Below are positions 28,304 to 36,312 of a stretch of DNA of 64,000 nucleotides, piece by piece. The notes under the pieces were generated by a model that worked only from the letters and a program-made list of their open reading frames with translations, was not told where the DNA came from and ran no database searches. Numbering within the stretch: position 1 is the first letter of the stretch; each line of letters opens with the position of its first letter. The position numbers and the translations under genes were made by a program. Origin of the DNA: Cohaesibacter sp. ES.047 (GTDB lineage Bacteria > Pseudomonadota > Alphaproteobacteria > Rhizobiales > Cohaesibacteraceae); the NCBI RefSeq assembly GCF_900215505.1, contig NZ_LT907844.1, forward strand, positions 2,390,501-2,454,500, given 5' to 3'.

Positions 28304-28825
28304 TGCGTCAGATAACCTTTGGTCAGGACCGAATTTAAAAACAGGACGCCTGTCTGTCGGCTGTCGTTATATAGTTGTTAATACCTTTTCAGCGCGTCAA
28401 GGTCCATGGCATCGCGGCAGAAGATGACGGGATTGAGCCGGAATGGTTAATATAGCTGCGACAGGACAGAGAATTGATTTATAAAGCTGATTGTCAATTA
28501 TACGGATGTTTGAATGATCCGTCCAGTAAGGCAAGTTTCATGCCTGTTTGATTGAACGTCCGGGGAGGCTAAGGGTTCCCCAAAATTCGGTGAACGCTAT
28601 CGAGCAGACAGGCGCGTGTCTCAAATCGGGACGCTTTGCTGCAATAGCGAAGTGGCTCTTGAAGTTTCATCGCAACGCAACATTTTATAGGTACAAACAA
28701 TGCGCAAATCTCGTGTGTAAATTTTATGTTGCAGTGCAATATAAAGTCTGTTATGGTGCAGCGCACAATGAGATGGAAACGGCCTCATGGAGAAGGCCTC
28801 AACCAATCGCTCAGGAGAATGGACA
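28304..28825. other. 522-bp intergenic region between the kinase and the first phasin
   Basis: AT-rich divergent promoter region. It carries two TGCA-centred palindromes close to the phasin gene, annotated separately. No supported gene. Confidence 0.5.
28729..28766 (+). promoter_or_regulatory. paired TGCA palindromes, possible PhaR sites
   Basis: TTGCAGTGCAA (28729-28739) and GTGCAGCGCAC (28756-28766) are two 11-bp near-palindromes 27 bp apart, 60-97 bp before the phasin start. PhaR, the polyhydroxyalkanoate-sensing repressor of phasin genes, is known to bind TGC/GCA-rich dyads. Assignment is inference. Confidence 0.35.
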
Positions 28826-29203
28826 ATGATGAAGGCCCCCGAAGGATTTGAAATTCCGACCCAGGTTCGCGAAATGGCAGAAAAGGGTGTCGAGCAGACA
28901 CGCAAGGCTTATGACGAGTTTCTCGCCGCCACCAGCGAAGCCACTTCCAAGGTTGAAGGCTCAGCCGAGACCATGCGCAGCGGCGCTGCCGACATGAACA
29001 AGAAAGCCATGTCCGCTGCCGAGGAAAGCATGAATGCCTCATTTGATCTGGCCTCCAATCTGGTCAAGGCAAAAGACATTCAGGAAGTGTTTGAGCTTCA
29101 GACCAAATATGTGCAGTCGCAGATGCAGCGCTTCGGCGAAGTGGCACGCGACATGGGCGAAGCTGCAACCAAGGCCGCTGTAGACGCAACCAAAAAAGAC
29201 TGA
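28826..29203 (+). CDS. phasin family protein
   Basis: The 125-residue all-helical protein has the phasin_2 pattern, with long amphipathic helices and the segment FDLASNLVKAKDIQEVFELQTKYVQSQM. Phasins coat polyhydroxyalkanoate granules and control their size and number. The ATG at 28826 has AGGAG 8 bases upstream. It is followed by a hairpin and then a second phasin gene, so the two form a tandem pair. Confidence 0.9.
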   Translation: MMKAPEGFEIPTQVREMAEKGVEQTRKAYDEFLAATSEATSKVEGSAETMRSGAADMNKKAMSAAEESMNASFDLASNLVKAKDIQEVFELQTKYVQSQMQRFGEVARDMGEAATKAAVDATKKD

Positions 29204-29230
29204 GCATGCTCAGGTGCCTCTGATCCTTCA

Positions 29231-29249
29231 CCACCGGTCAGACCGGTGG
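29231..29249 (+). terminator. terminator-like hairpin after the first phasin gene
   Basis: Perfect arms CCACCGGT and ACCGGTGG with a 3-base loop lie 28 bp after the stop. The following T-tract is poor, so termination may be partial. Confidence 0.5.
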
Positions 29250-29547
29250 CTTGATCGGCGCGACAAAAAGAGTGCGGCGCCTCCAGTCACGTGTCGCACA
29301 AGATGGCCGACCTGATTTCAAAACCGTCCGGAAACAGACGGGCAGAGATCTGCGAATGGTTGCAGAAAGGGAAGGGCATAGGCCCCATGCACAATGGTCA
29401 AAGCGACTGCGTGCCTGATCGCCCTGATCTGCAAGACCACAATGCGCAGGCATCGTTCCGCGTTTTCTCGTGTCCCTTTCCGTGACCTCGTAAGGTACGC
29501 CGGTTTTACCGTGTGCCTGCCGACAATCCCAAGGAATGGACAATGTC
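29250..29547. other. 298-bp spacer between the two phasin genes
   Basis: No supported gene is seen. It probably carries the promoter of the second phasin gene; I cannot identify its elements. Confidence 0.35.
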
Positions 29548-30201
29548 ATGACCGCAACAACGAAGAAGACACCCGCAAGACGCACCCCATCCAAGGCGGC
29601 GGCATCTCCTGCTCCCGCCAAAAAGCAAGCGCCTGTCAAAGCCGGCACCGAGCCGGCAACCGGGATAGCGGCGGCGACTGAAGCCCCCAAAGAAACAACC
29701 AAAGAAGAAAAAGCAGCCCCGAAAGCTTCTCCAGAGGCTTCTGAAGTGGCCGCTTCTCTTGCTTTCACGACGTTGGATTTCTCTCAGTTCGATCTGTCGC
29801 AAAGCGCGCTGCCCGATGTGGCGCGCGAGGCGGCAGAGAAGTCCATCGCCTCGGCTCGGGATGGCTTTGAACGCTCCAGAACCGCATTCGAGGACCAAAA
29901 GGCAGCACTGGAGGAGAGCTATGACAGTGCCGCCTCTAGCGCCAAGTTGCTGAACAAGAAAGCAATTGATGCGACCCGCGACAATATGAATGCAGGGTTT
30001 TCCTTCATGGTTGATTTGCTGGGCGCCAAGACTTTGAGTGATGCCATCGAGTTGCAGACCAGTTTTGCAAGCAAACAGCTCGAAACCCTGACCGCCCAGA
30101 GCAAGGACTTTCAGGAATCGATCGGCAAGTCTTTGGAAGACATCAATGCACCGCTGAAGGCAGCCACAGACAAGACCATGGAAAAAGCCAAGGCCCTCTG
30201 A
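29548..30201 (+). CDS. phasin family protein with Ala/Pro/Lys-rich N-terminus
   Basis: The 217-residue protein has two parts. Residues 1 to about 70 are low-complexity, rich in Ala, Pro, Lys and Thr, like histone-H1-like tails. The remainder is a helical phasin_2 domain (AGFSFMVDLLGAKTLSDAIE and LQTSFASKQLETLTAQSKDF). The basic tail could bind nucleic acid or link granules to the nucleoid, as PhaM-like phasins do; this is inference. AAGGA lies 12 bases before the chosen ATG. An ATG at 29536 abuts that site and is less likely. Confidence 0.85.
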   Translation: MTATTKKTPARRTPSKAAASPAPAKKQAPVKAGTEPATGIAAATEAPKETTKEEKAAPKASPEASEVAASLAFTTLDFSQFDLSQSALPDVAREAAEKSIASARDGFERSRTAFEDQKAALEESYDSAASSAKLLNKKAIDATRDNMNAGFSFMVDLLGAKTLSDAIELQTSFASKQLETLTAQSKDFQESIGKSLEDINAPLKAATDKTMEKAKAL

Positions 30202-30490
30202 TTGGCTTTGATGAACAAAAGGGGCTGGCGCTCATCCTCCCGGAATGCCGCCCCGCCTCCTTTGTTGGGGACTGAAGAAGCGACTCGCGCTCATGTACCC
30301 GGATCCCGCCATCGCCTATGTCTTACCCTGCAAGGCATTCCCCCCAAGTCGTGGCCTATTTGGTCGCCCATGTTGATCGATGCGGTCGGTCGTTGAGTGA
30401 CATTTTATTGACAATCTGTGGGCAGTTCCCACATCTGCCCTTGCATTTTTCAGCCAGCGCGAATAATAAACGCCCACTGTCAGGTGATAT
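30202..30490. other. 289-bp spacer before tRNA-His
   Basis: I see no gene. It should contain the tRNA-His promoter. Confidence 0.4.
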
Positions 30491-30567
30491 GCAGTCGTAG
30501 CTCAGTTGGTTAGAGCGTCGGATTGTGGCTCCGAAGGCCGGTGGTTCAAATCCACCCGACTGTACCA
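30491..30567 (+). tRNA. tRNA-His (anticodon GTG)
   Basis: A 77-base cloverleaf including an encoded CCA. The acceptor arm GCAGTCG/CGACTGT starts with a G1:U72 wobble pair and has A73. The D arm, the anticodon arm with GTG, and the T arm (GGTGG-TTCAAAT-CCACC) are complete. There is no encoded G-1 opposite C73. This is the variant identity set known from many Alphaproteobacteria. Its 3' end borders the accessory island. Confidence 0.95.
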
Positions 30568-30593
30568 CTTTTCTCCCTTAAAAATTGAAAATG

Positions 30594-30639
30594 ACAAGAC
30601 AAATCAAACGCTTGTGCGGTTGGTTTTTCGTTGTCTTGT
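30594..30639. other. imperfect hairpin directly after tRNA-His
   Basis: Arms ACAAGACAA (30594-30602) and TTGTCTTGT (30631-30639) with partial inner pairing lie 27 bp past the tRNA. It may be the tRNA transcript terminator or part of an integration junction. The rest of 30640-30795 shows nothing recognisable. Confidence 0.35.
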
Positions 30640-30795
30640 GCATCACAGGTTTTTGTGAAACTGTGTGTCACAGTGTGGTACACGATGCGCGATGATGATA
30701 AATATTAGTAAAGCCGAAATGGGCGCTTTCACTATGTCAGAAGGATGCCTGCGGACCTTTAGAAACACTATCCCTATAAGTGCCCGATTCAAAGT

Positions 30796-31285
30796 TTATA
30801 ATACATAACAATATGTTGCCAAACGTCGGATCATAACCCTGATGCTTGCAATTGTGACCCATGTTTCTGAACTGGCGATAGAAGCCCCCCAGTCCTTTGC
30901 CAATCTGCGACACCGACCAAACCACCCAAAGGTGCGCTTAACCACCCCTCGTCTAGGAAGGGCCTCCAAGCCCTTGGTTGTGTCCGAACGTTTGATGATT
31001 TCAACGGTCCAGTCGCCATACCCCTTCAAAGCCGCCCGCAATTTCTCTCCAGCATAACAACCATCAGCAAAGACATGTCGCAGCAATGGGACGCGGCCGC
31101 GGATAGCCTTAATCACGTCAGGAGCTCCATCCCTATCCTGAATATCGGCGGCATGGACGATAACATGTAGCATCAGGCCAAGGGTGTCGGTAATGATATG
31201 GCGCTTGCGACCCGTGATCTTTTTCCCTACATCATAGCCGGAAAGCCCGCCGCTTTCCGTTGTTTTGACGCTTTGGCTATCAATG
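30796..31285 (-). pseudogene. IS5-family transposase, 3' fragment
   Basis: On the minus strand, roughly the last 160 residues of an IS5-type DDE transposase are readable. They include the VIDSQSVKTTESGG motif with a catalytic Asp, a KKITGRKRHIITDTLG segment, and the C-terminal RRLAKDWGASIASSETW signature. The N-terminal half is missing. The frame runs into a plus-strand resolvase fragment near 31285. The boundary is approximate. No terminal repeats are seen. Confidence 0.75.
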
Positions 31286-31533
31286 ACACCAGCATCGAAA
31301 CGGGCAACGCTTTCCTTCAGATGCTCGGAGTGCTAGCAGAATTCGAGACCAACATCAGGCGAGAGCATCAACTTGAAGGCATAGCCAAGGTCAAGGAAGC
31401 TGGGAAGTATCGGGCGCGCAAGAAGTCCATCGACCGAGAGGCTATCATCAAACTCCAACAAGAGGACAAGGGACCAGCAGCCATTGCAAAGGAGCTGGGA
31501 GTTGCGCGGTCCAGTGTGTGCCGACTGCTTTAG
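31285..31533 (+). pseudogene. serine resolvase/invertase, C-terminal fragment
   Basis: About 80 residues match the end of a Tn3-type serine recombinase: the dimer-helix region FLQMLGVLAEFETNIRREHQ, then a basic linker and the HTH_7 DNA-binding domain ending SSVCRLL. The catalytic Ser domain is absent, and the frame upstream is the antisense of the IS5 fragment. This is a remnant of another transposon or plasmid. Confidence 0.75.
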
Positions 31534-31825
31534 GAAGCTCAACAATAGGGCCTCGCCTTTATGTAACGACTCTCTGTTCTCTTACTCGCATAGACGATTG
31601 AAGTTGCGTCCCACCCGGTACGGGGGAGCTTCAGTCTTCACATGCCTACGATTACGGCCTCACAAATTTCACGCAGAATATGCCGCCTGAGGTAAACAGT
31701 CGTCAGGAACGCTCAGGGCCTCGCTGCTGCGTTTTGGGTGCTGCGCTACTCCCGCCAGATAGTTTACGAACGAATTCTATGGTGCTCTGAGGGTTTCCAC
31801 AGGGACGAAAAAGGTGGAGTGGCAA

Positions 31826-33130
31826 GGGACTATGGAGAATTTTGTGCCCTGGCGCTTTGATTACGCCATTTGGAAACGATCTTCGAACATTATTGCGAAC
31901 TGGCTTTTCACTGAGTGCCATTCGCGCACGGAGCGTTTCCATTCCACAGAAGTAGCATTCAGGGCGAGATAAATCAATTTCGCAGCTGCCTCGTCACTGG
32001 GGAAATGCCCGCGGGAGCGAACGGCCCGGCGGATTTTCGAGTTCAGTGCTTCAATGGCGTTCGTGGTGTAGATCAGCCTGCGCACCTGGGGCGGATAGTC
32101 GAGGAACGGGATCACCTCGTTCCAGGCCCGGCGCCAACTCGGCGCGATTGCCGGGTATTTGGCGGCAAGGTCGTTGTTTTCGAACTCCGCCAGCGCAGTC
32201 GCGTCCACAGCGGTGTAGACAGCCTTAAGAGCCGCTGCGACGGCCTTGCGATCCTTGTAGCTGGCAAAGCTCATGGAATGGCGCAGCAGATGCACGATAC
32301 AGGTCTGGACCTGGGTCTGAGGAAAGGCTGCCTCGATGGCCTGGGGGAAGCCCTTCAGACCGTCCACGACGGCGATGAGAATGTCCTGAACGCCACGGTT
32401 GCGCAGATCGCTGAGAACTTTAGCCCAGAACTTGGCACCCTCATTGGCCTGGAACCAAAGCCCCAGAACGTCGCGGGTGCCGTCCGGGAGAACAGCCAGG
32501 GCCACAAAAACCGCCTTGTTCAGAACCACGCCGTCGGTGCGGATCTTGACCCGGATCGCGTCCATGAACACAATCGGATAACACGGTTCCAGCGGGCGGT
32601 TCTGCCAGGCGGTCACTTCCTCCATCACGGCATCGGTGATCGCCGAAATCAGGCTCGGGGACGCCTCTATACCATAGATATCCTCGATATGCCCCTGGAT
32701 CTCGCGGGTCGTCATCCCGCGCGCGTACATGCTGATGATCTTGGTGTCGAACTCGGGAAAGCGGCGCTGATACTTGGCGATCAGCAGAGGATCAAAGCTG
32801 CCGTTGCGGTCACGGGGAATGTCGAGAATGACCTTCCCGCTGTCGGTGGTCACCGTCTTCTGGCTGCGGCCATTGCGACGATTTGGCGCCTGGTTCGCGC
32901 CTTCAGGCGGCGCATCGGCGCGTTCTTCGGTCAGATGCTCGTCCAGTTCGGCGCTCAGGGCTCGTTCGGCCTGCGCCTTGGTCAGTTCTTGCAGAATCCC
33001 GTCCTCTCCGAACAGATCGCCCGCTTTGCGGCCTTTCATCAGATGATCCAAAAGGGCTTTGTCGATGCTCATACGTGGGTCTCCTCATATTAGAGTTACC
33101 ACGCCAGGGCACAAAATTCTCCATAGTCCC
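31826..33130 (-). mobile_element. complete IS256-family (Mutator) insertion sequence
   Basis: A 1305-bp element is bounded by 29-bp perfect inverted repeats (31826-31854 and 33102-33130, outer end GGGACTATGG). It is flanked by a perfect 8-bp direct repeat AGTGGCAA (31818-31825 and 33131-33138), the target duplication expected for IS256. One intact transposase gene lies inside. The perfect repeats suggest a recent insertion. Confidence 0.93.
31861..33072 (-). CDS. IS256-family transposase
   Basis: The 403-residue Mutator-type DDE transposase has the three catalytic residues in MDAIRVK, VVDGLKG and NAIEALNSK. It also has the family helices CIVHLLRHSMSFASYKDRK and the C-terminal WRRAWNEVIPFLDYP. 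The length and frame are intact. It occupies nearly the whole element between the inverted repeats. Confidence 0.93.
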   Translation of the reverse strand: MSIDKALLDHLMKGRKAGDLFGEDGILQELTKAQAERALSAELDEHLTEERADAPPEGANQAPNRRNGRSQKTVTTDSGKVILDIPRDRNGSFDPLLIAKYQRRFPEFDTKIISMYARGMTTREIQGHIEDIYGIEASPSLISAITDAVMEEVTAWQNRPLEPCYPIVFMDAIRVKIRTDGVVLNKAVFVALAVLPDGTRDVLGLWFQANEGAKFWAKVLSDLRNRGVQDILIAVVDGLKGFPQAIEAAFPQTQVQTCIVHLLRHSMSFASYKDRKAVAAALKAVYTAVDATALAEFENNDLAAKYPAIAPSWRRAWNEVIPFLDYPPQVRRLIYTTNAIEALNSKIRRAVRSRGHFPSDEAAAKLIYLALNATSVEWKRSVREWHSVKSQFAIMFEDRFQMA

Positions 33131-33225
33131 AGTGGCAAAGAAGGGCAACAATGGCAGCCCTCCCGTAAAACATAGCTCATGCTGTCCATTCTGGACATGT
33201 AGGCATGGACATCTAGTAGTCTACT

Positions 33226-33820
33226 TCAGGATCCCCATAGGGCAACCTGAGCTGCCTTCTCAGCTTCTGCTTCTCGTCTTTTCTCCTCCCAAGAGGAGGT
33301 CAGCTCATCCGCATCTTCAAGGTCATCACTGAGCTCCGCGATGGTTTCCCGCAGTGGATCCCACCACTCGAATGACTGCATGAGCATCTTGGGCAACCTT
33401 TGGTCCACCATGGTAAGCGCCAAAGCGAATGCATCAGTGTCCTGAAAGGCCCGTGGTCCAACTGCTCGGCTCATGTCCTTGCATAACCTCAAGGCTCGCT
33501 TGTTCATCTCTGCGTTGAAGTCTATTTCCTCATTTGCCTTTGCTCCATCTGCTTCTCTTCTTGCGGCCTCCCACGACATATCGCATAGGTCCTGAAGTGT
33601 CCTTTCGGCCTCCTCAAGCAGCTGCTCCTTTACCTTGCGCATGTTTCCAATCGAGCTGCACAAGCCTTGTGGATCTTGGTCTTGGAAAGGTCGGTTGCCA
33701 GCACAAGACGCCACGCGCCGTTCAGCCTGTCATCCTTGGTCATCGGCAGTTGGTTTTTCGAATTGAGGGCCACGCTCTGCGCCATCGCTTCGTTCAGGGT
33801 CCCTTCAAAGACCTCCACGG
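33226..33820 (-). pseudogene. ParB-domain (KorB-like) protein, truncated and frameshifted
   Basis: The frame starts inside a ParB-like domain (LPVEVFEGTLNEAMAQSVAL, NQLPMTKDDRLNGAWRLVLA). It continues into the helix-turn-helix (DLSKTKIHKA), shifts frame near 33650, and resumes as IGNMRKVKEQLLEEAERTLQ, ending at LWGS and the stop at 33226. The N-terminal ParB nuclease core is gone. It is joined to the gapR-like remnant by a deletion. Such ParB-type proteins occur in prophages and plasmids. Confidence 0.65.
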
Positions 33821-33954
33821 GTAGCCGTTGCCCTGGGCTTCGGCATAGACATCCTTGATGTCGTCAGAAAGGGCCCTTTTTCCTTTTCAAGTCGCTCGAT
33901 GCGCTCGACTAGGGCTCGCAGTTGATCGGCGGCAACGCCTCCGGGATTTGTCAT
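33794..33954 (-). pseudogene. GapR-like (DUF2312) protein, frameshifted and C-terminally truncated
   Basis: From the ATG at 33954 the frame reads MTNPGGVAADQLRALVERIE and RLEKEK. After a one-base shift at about 33871-33881 it continues ALSDDIKDVYAEAQGNGY, the DUF2312 signature. The normal remainder (GFDVK..., the rest of the DNA-binding coiled-coil domain) is replaced by PWRSLKGP and a stop. GapR proteins bind overtwisted DNA; phage homologues are common in Alphaproteobacteria. Confidence 0.7.
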
Positions 33955-34192
33955 GGTTCAGACTACTGCCAATAGAAGAAGGGGGGAGGAGACAGACGAG
34001 GACGCAGCCCAGGGCGGCTATGAATGCGGGCGCGTGACGGAAATCACGCAGCACATGCATTGCTGCTGGTTTGATGCCGCTCTTCTGGTCTGGGACATAG
34101 ATCATCGGTCTGTCTCCTGTGGGGTGCTCTCGTTGCCCGCTTTGCGGCCAACTGGCGCGCGCGATGCGCTTGCTGTCGACGGCGGCGGCCAT
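33955..34192 (-). CDS. small putative membrane protein (uncertain)
   Basis: An open frame on the minus strand from an ATG at 34192 includes a hydrophobic stretch (AFIAALGCVLVCLLPPSSIG) and the start MIYVPDQKSG about 30 codons in. It continues into the gapR-like region, so its true end is unclear. It may be a small prophage membrane protein or simply an open frame. Confidence 0.25.
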
Positions 34193-34203
34193 GCCGCCTT
34201 GTC

Positions 34204-34611
34204 TCAGGTGTGAAAGGGGCTTTCTGGATTGTGCGGATCAATCTCATGCATCGTCTGGAACAGCAGGCGGACATTGCAGAAGACCGTGTTCTTGCGAACT
34301 ATGGCGGCGCAGCGCTGTTGAGGCCGCATATCCTGATCGTTCAGGCACTCGGTGAACTTAGCTTCCATCAGTTGGAGCAGGTCATCGAGGGCCACATAGA
34401 CCGCCTTCCAATCATCGGGCCCTGGCTCTGGTGTGATGTCACCGCCCAGGGCGCAGGGCGTCTCATGGTCATACTCGACCGTTCCGGTGATCGACTGACC
34501 ACAAGCGGCGCAGCGGCCACCGGCGCGCAAGAACGCCTCAGCTTTTGTCTTTTGGGAGAATTCTGCCCGCTCTGTTTTCAGCGGCTCGACCGGCTCTTTA
34601 ACTGCAAGCAT
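34204..34611 (-). CDS. HNH-type zinc-motif protein, possibly truncated or chimeric
   Basis: Of 135 residues, 15-60 match the phage HNH endonuclease start (FSQKTKAEAFLRAGGRCAACG, VEYDHETPCALGGD). The second Cys pair of the HNH fold (CxxCH) is missing. From about residue 62 the sequence changes to an unrelated helical segment (DDWKAVYVALDDLLQLMEAK). It may be a deletion fusion. AGGGG lies 6-7 bases before the ATG. A twin operator identical in type to that of the prophage repressor lies 42-84 bp upstream. Confidence 0.55.
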   Translation of the reverse strand: MLAVKEPVEPLKTERAEFSQKTKAEAFLRAGGRCAACGQSITGTVEYDHETPCALGGDITPEPGPDDWKAVYVALDDLLQLMEAKFTECLNDQDMRPQQRCAAIVRKNTVFCNVRLLFQTMHEIDPHNPESPFHT

Positions 34612-34652
34612 TGTGTGCCCCTATCAGTAGTGGTGATTGGGGAAGCGTGGAA

Positions 34653-34695
34653 GGGTGAAAGTACCCAGTCAATCAATAAAAGGGTGAAAACACCC
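34653..34695. promoter_or_regulatory. second twin operator of the prophage repressor
   Basis: GGGTGAAAGTACCC (34653-34666) and GGGTGAAAACACCC (34682-34695) are 14-bp imperfect dyads spaced 29 bp start to start. They match the two sites at the repressor/Cro region. A TTGA-rich -35-like stretch lies between them on the minus strand. They lie between the HNH-type gene and a short divergent ORF. Confidence 0.7.
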
Positions 34696-34710
34696 ATTTG
34701 TGCGAGGGGA

Positions 34711-34800
34711 ATGCTTCAGACGCAGACCAAAGCCGCAAACGGCGTGAGGCAATCTCATTCGTCTATTCTTGGAATACCTGAAACCCGACTAGAAAAGTGA
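34711..34800 (+). CDS. short 29-residue ORF divergent from the HNH-type gene
   Basis: The ATG directly follows GAGGGGA and opens 29 codons (MLQTQTKAANGVRQ...). It starts 16 bp after the second twin operator and could be the cut-off start of an early phage gene. No similarity is recognised. Confidence 0.3.
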   Translation: MLQTQTKAANGVRQSHSSILGIPETRLEK

Positions 34801-35126
34801 GTTTTTCAACGGTATTCGCCCGTTTTGCCGCATGGTCTTTCGATCGTTTGGTTGCGTTGCAGCTTATGTCCGAAAGGTCCTGTGTGGATGGCTCCTTTTT
34901 TGCAAGTCCTATTTGGTGTTTTCCATTGTCAGAAGCGGTCTTGTGTTCGGCCTGTTGACGCGACATACATGGCCGCTGGCCCTGATGGTTTCCACTAACC
35001 AAGTCCCATTCCGCATATCGAACAGCTAGCGTTCGGGACCTTTCTCGGGTTTCTTGGTTTCGGGCTGACAATTTCCATCACTTCGTGGGTCTTGCAATTA
35101 TCCTATTTCGTTTGGTTTGTTTCAGT
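34801..35126. other. 326-bp region after the IS110-type transposase
   Basis: No supported gene. IS110-family elements often carry a non-coding segment beside the transposase, so most of this may belong to the element, but I could not define its ends. Confidence 0.4.
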
Positions 35127-36146
35127 TCAGACTGTTCTTACCTTGTAAGGTTCGTTGCGCGTTAGGACTGCCCAAATCATTCGAGCTGTCTTGTTGGCCA
35201 TGGCTATCGCAGCCAGCATGCGTGGCTTGCGCGACAACATATCTGCAAACCATGGATCGAATTTCTCCGGTTCTGCCTGGATTCTACGAATACGGGAAGT
35301 CATGCCGAGGAATAATAGACGACGAATATATTGGTCTCCCATCTTGGATATGTGACCTAACCGCTCTTTCCCACCGCTCGATTTGTTGAGCGGGGTAAGC
35401 CCCAGCCAAGCAGAAAACTGTCGGCCATTCTTGAATTGTTTGCCACTGCCAATCGTTGCAACAATCGCTGACGCAATAACAGGCCCAACTCCCGGAATTG
35501 TCTCAAGCAGCGCCACCCGGCTTTCATTCTTAGCAATTTGTTTGATCTGGCGAGTACAACGGTTGATTTTTTCATGTAGTTGCCGCAACAGCTCACAGAG
35601 TTCGAAAATCACATCGCTGGCAATTGAGGGAATGTCTGGCTGTTCTCCGTTCAGACATTCTTTTGCAAAATGTAACGCGTGATAAACACCCTGCGCGATG
35701 ACAATGCCAAACTCACCCAATTGTGCCCGCAGCATATTGATCAACTGGGTTCGTTGTCGAACCAGAAGATTTCGAGTGCGATGAACCGACAATATTGCTT
35801 GCTGCTCCGGGGTCTTGATTTCAACAAATCGCATAGTTGGGCGGGTTACGGCTTCGCAGATAGCTTCCGCATCTACAGCATCAGATTTGCCGCGCTTTAC
35901 ATATGGCTTGACGTATGCAGGTGGGATCAGTTTGACAGGGTGACCTAAATTGCTAATTTCGCGTGCCCAGTAATGACTGGTACCGCAGGCTTCAATGCCA
36001 ACTAAACATGGCTTGAGGCTTTTAAAGAATGCGAGGACTTGAGATCTACGCAAAGACCGGTTGAATGCTATCTTACCGTTGGCATCAATGCCGTGGACCT
36101 GAAATATGTTTTTCGCCAAATCAAGGCCGATTGTTGTAACTTGCAT
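35127..36146 (-). CDS. IS110-family (IS1111 group) transposase
   Basis: The 339-residue DEDD transposase has an N-terminal RuvC-like domain (GLDLAKNIFQVHGID, with the first Asp, and KSDAVDAEAI, with further acidic residues). The C-terminal Transposase_20 domain carries LLETIPGVGPVIASAI and the Ser region. Full length appears intact. The ATG at 36146 has GGAG 7 bases upstream. A 24-bp longer start is less likely. IS110 elements make no flanking duplication, which is why the ends cannot be fixed here. Confidence 0.9.
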   Translation of the reverse strand: MQVTTIGLDLAKNIFQVHGIDANGKIAFNRSLRRSQVLAFFKSLKPCLVGIEACGTSHYWAREISNLGHPVKLIPPAYVKPYVKRGKSDAVDAEAICEAVTRPTMRFVEIKTPEQQAILSVHRTRNLLVRQRTQLINMLRAQLGEFGIVIAQGVYHALHFAKECLNGEQPDIPSIASDVIFELCELLRQLHEKINRCTRQIKQIAKNESRVALLETIPGVGPVIASAIVATIGSGKQFKNGRQFSAWLGLTPLNKSSGGKERLGHISKMGDQYIRRLLFLGMTSRIRRIQAEPEKFDPWFADMLSRKPRMLAAIAMANKTARMIWAVLTRNEPYKVRTV

Positions 36147-36312
36147 GGGGTGACTCCTCTCGAACAGCATATGACAATTGCAGTATGGCGCATTTCGGCG
36201 CCGGTGGTGCAGGAGCCATCCACACCATCCGCAGAGCCGTTGTTGGTCTGGGCTTCAATGCTGCAGTTCTCGACGAACGGCAGGATCGGGAAACAGTTTT
36301 TCGGACTGAATT

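Noticed and set aside
30540-30567. tRNA-His 3' end as a phage attachment core
   Set aside because: No second copy of the tRNA 3' segment was found near the far edge of the island, and no integrase gene is present.
31534-31702. Short plus-strand frame after the resolvase fragment
   Set aside because: It has no start with a ribosome-binding site and no recognisable similarity; it is treated as non-coding debris.
31915-33093. 392-codon plus-strand frame opposite the IS256 transposase
   Set aside because: The minus strand encodes a full DDE transposase with matching terminal repeats. The plus frame is its shadow.
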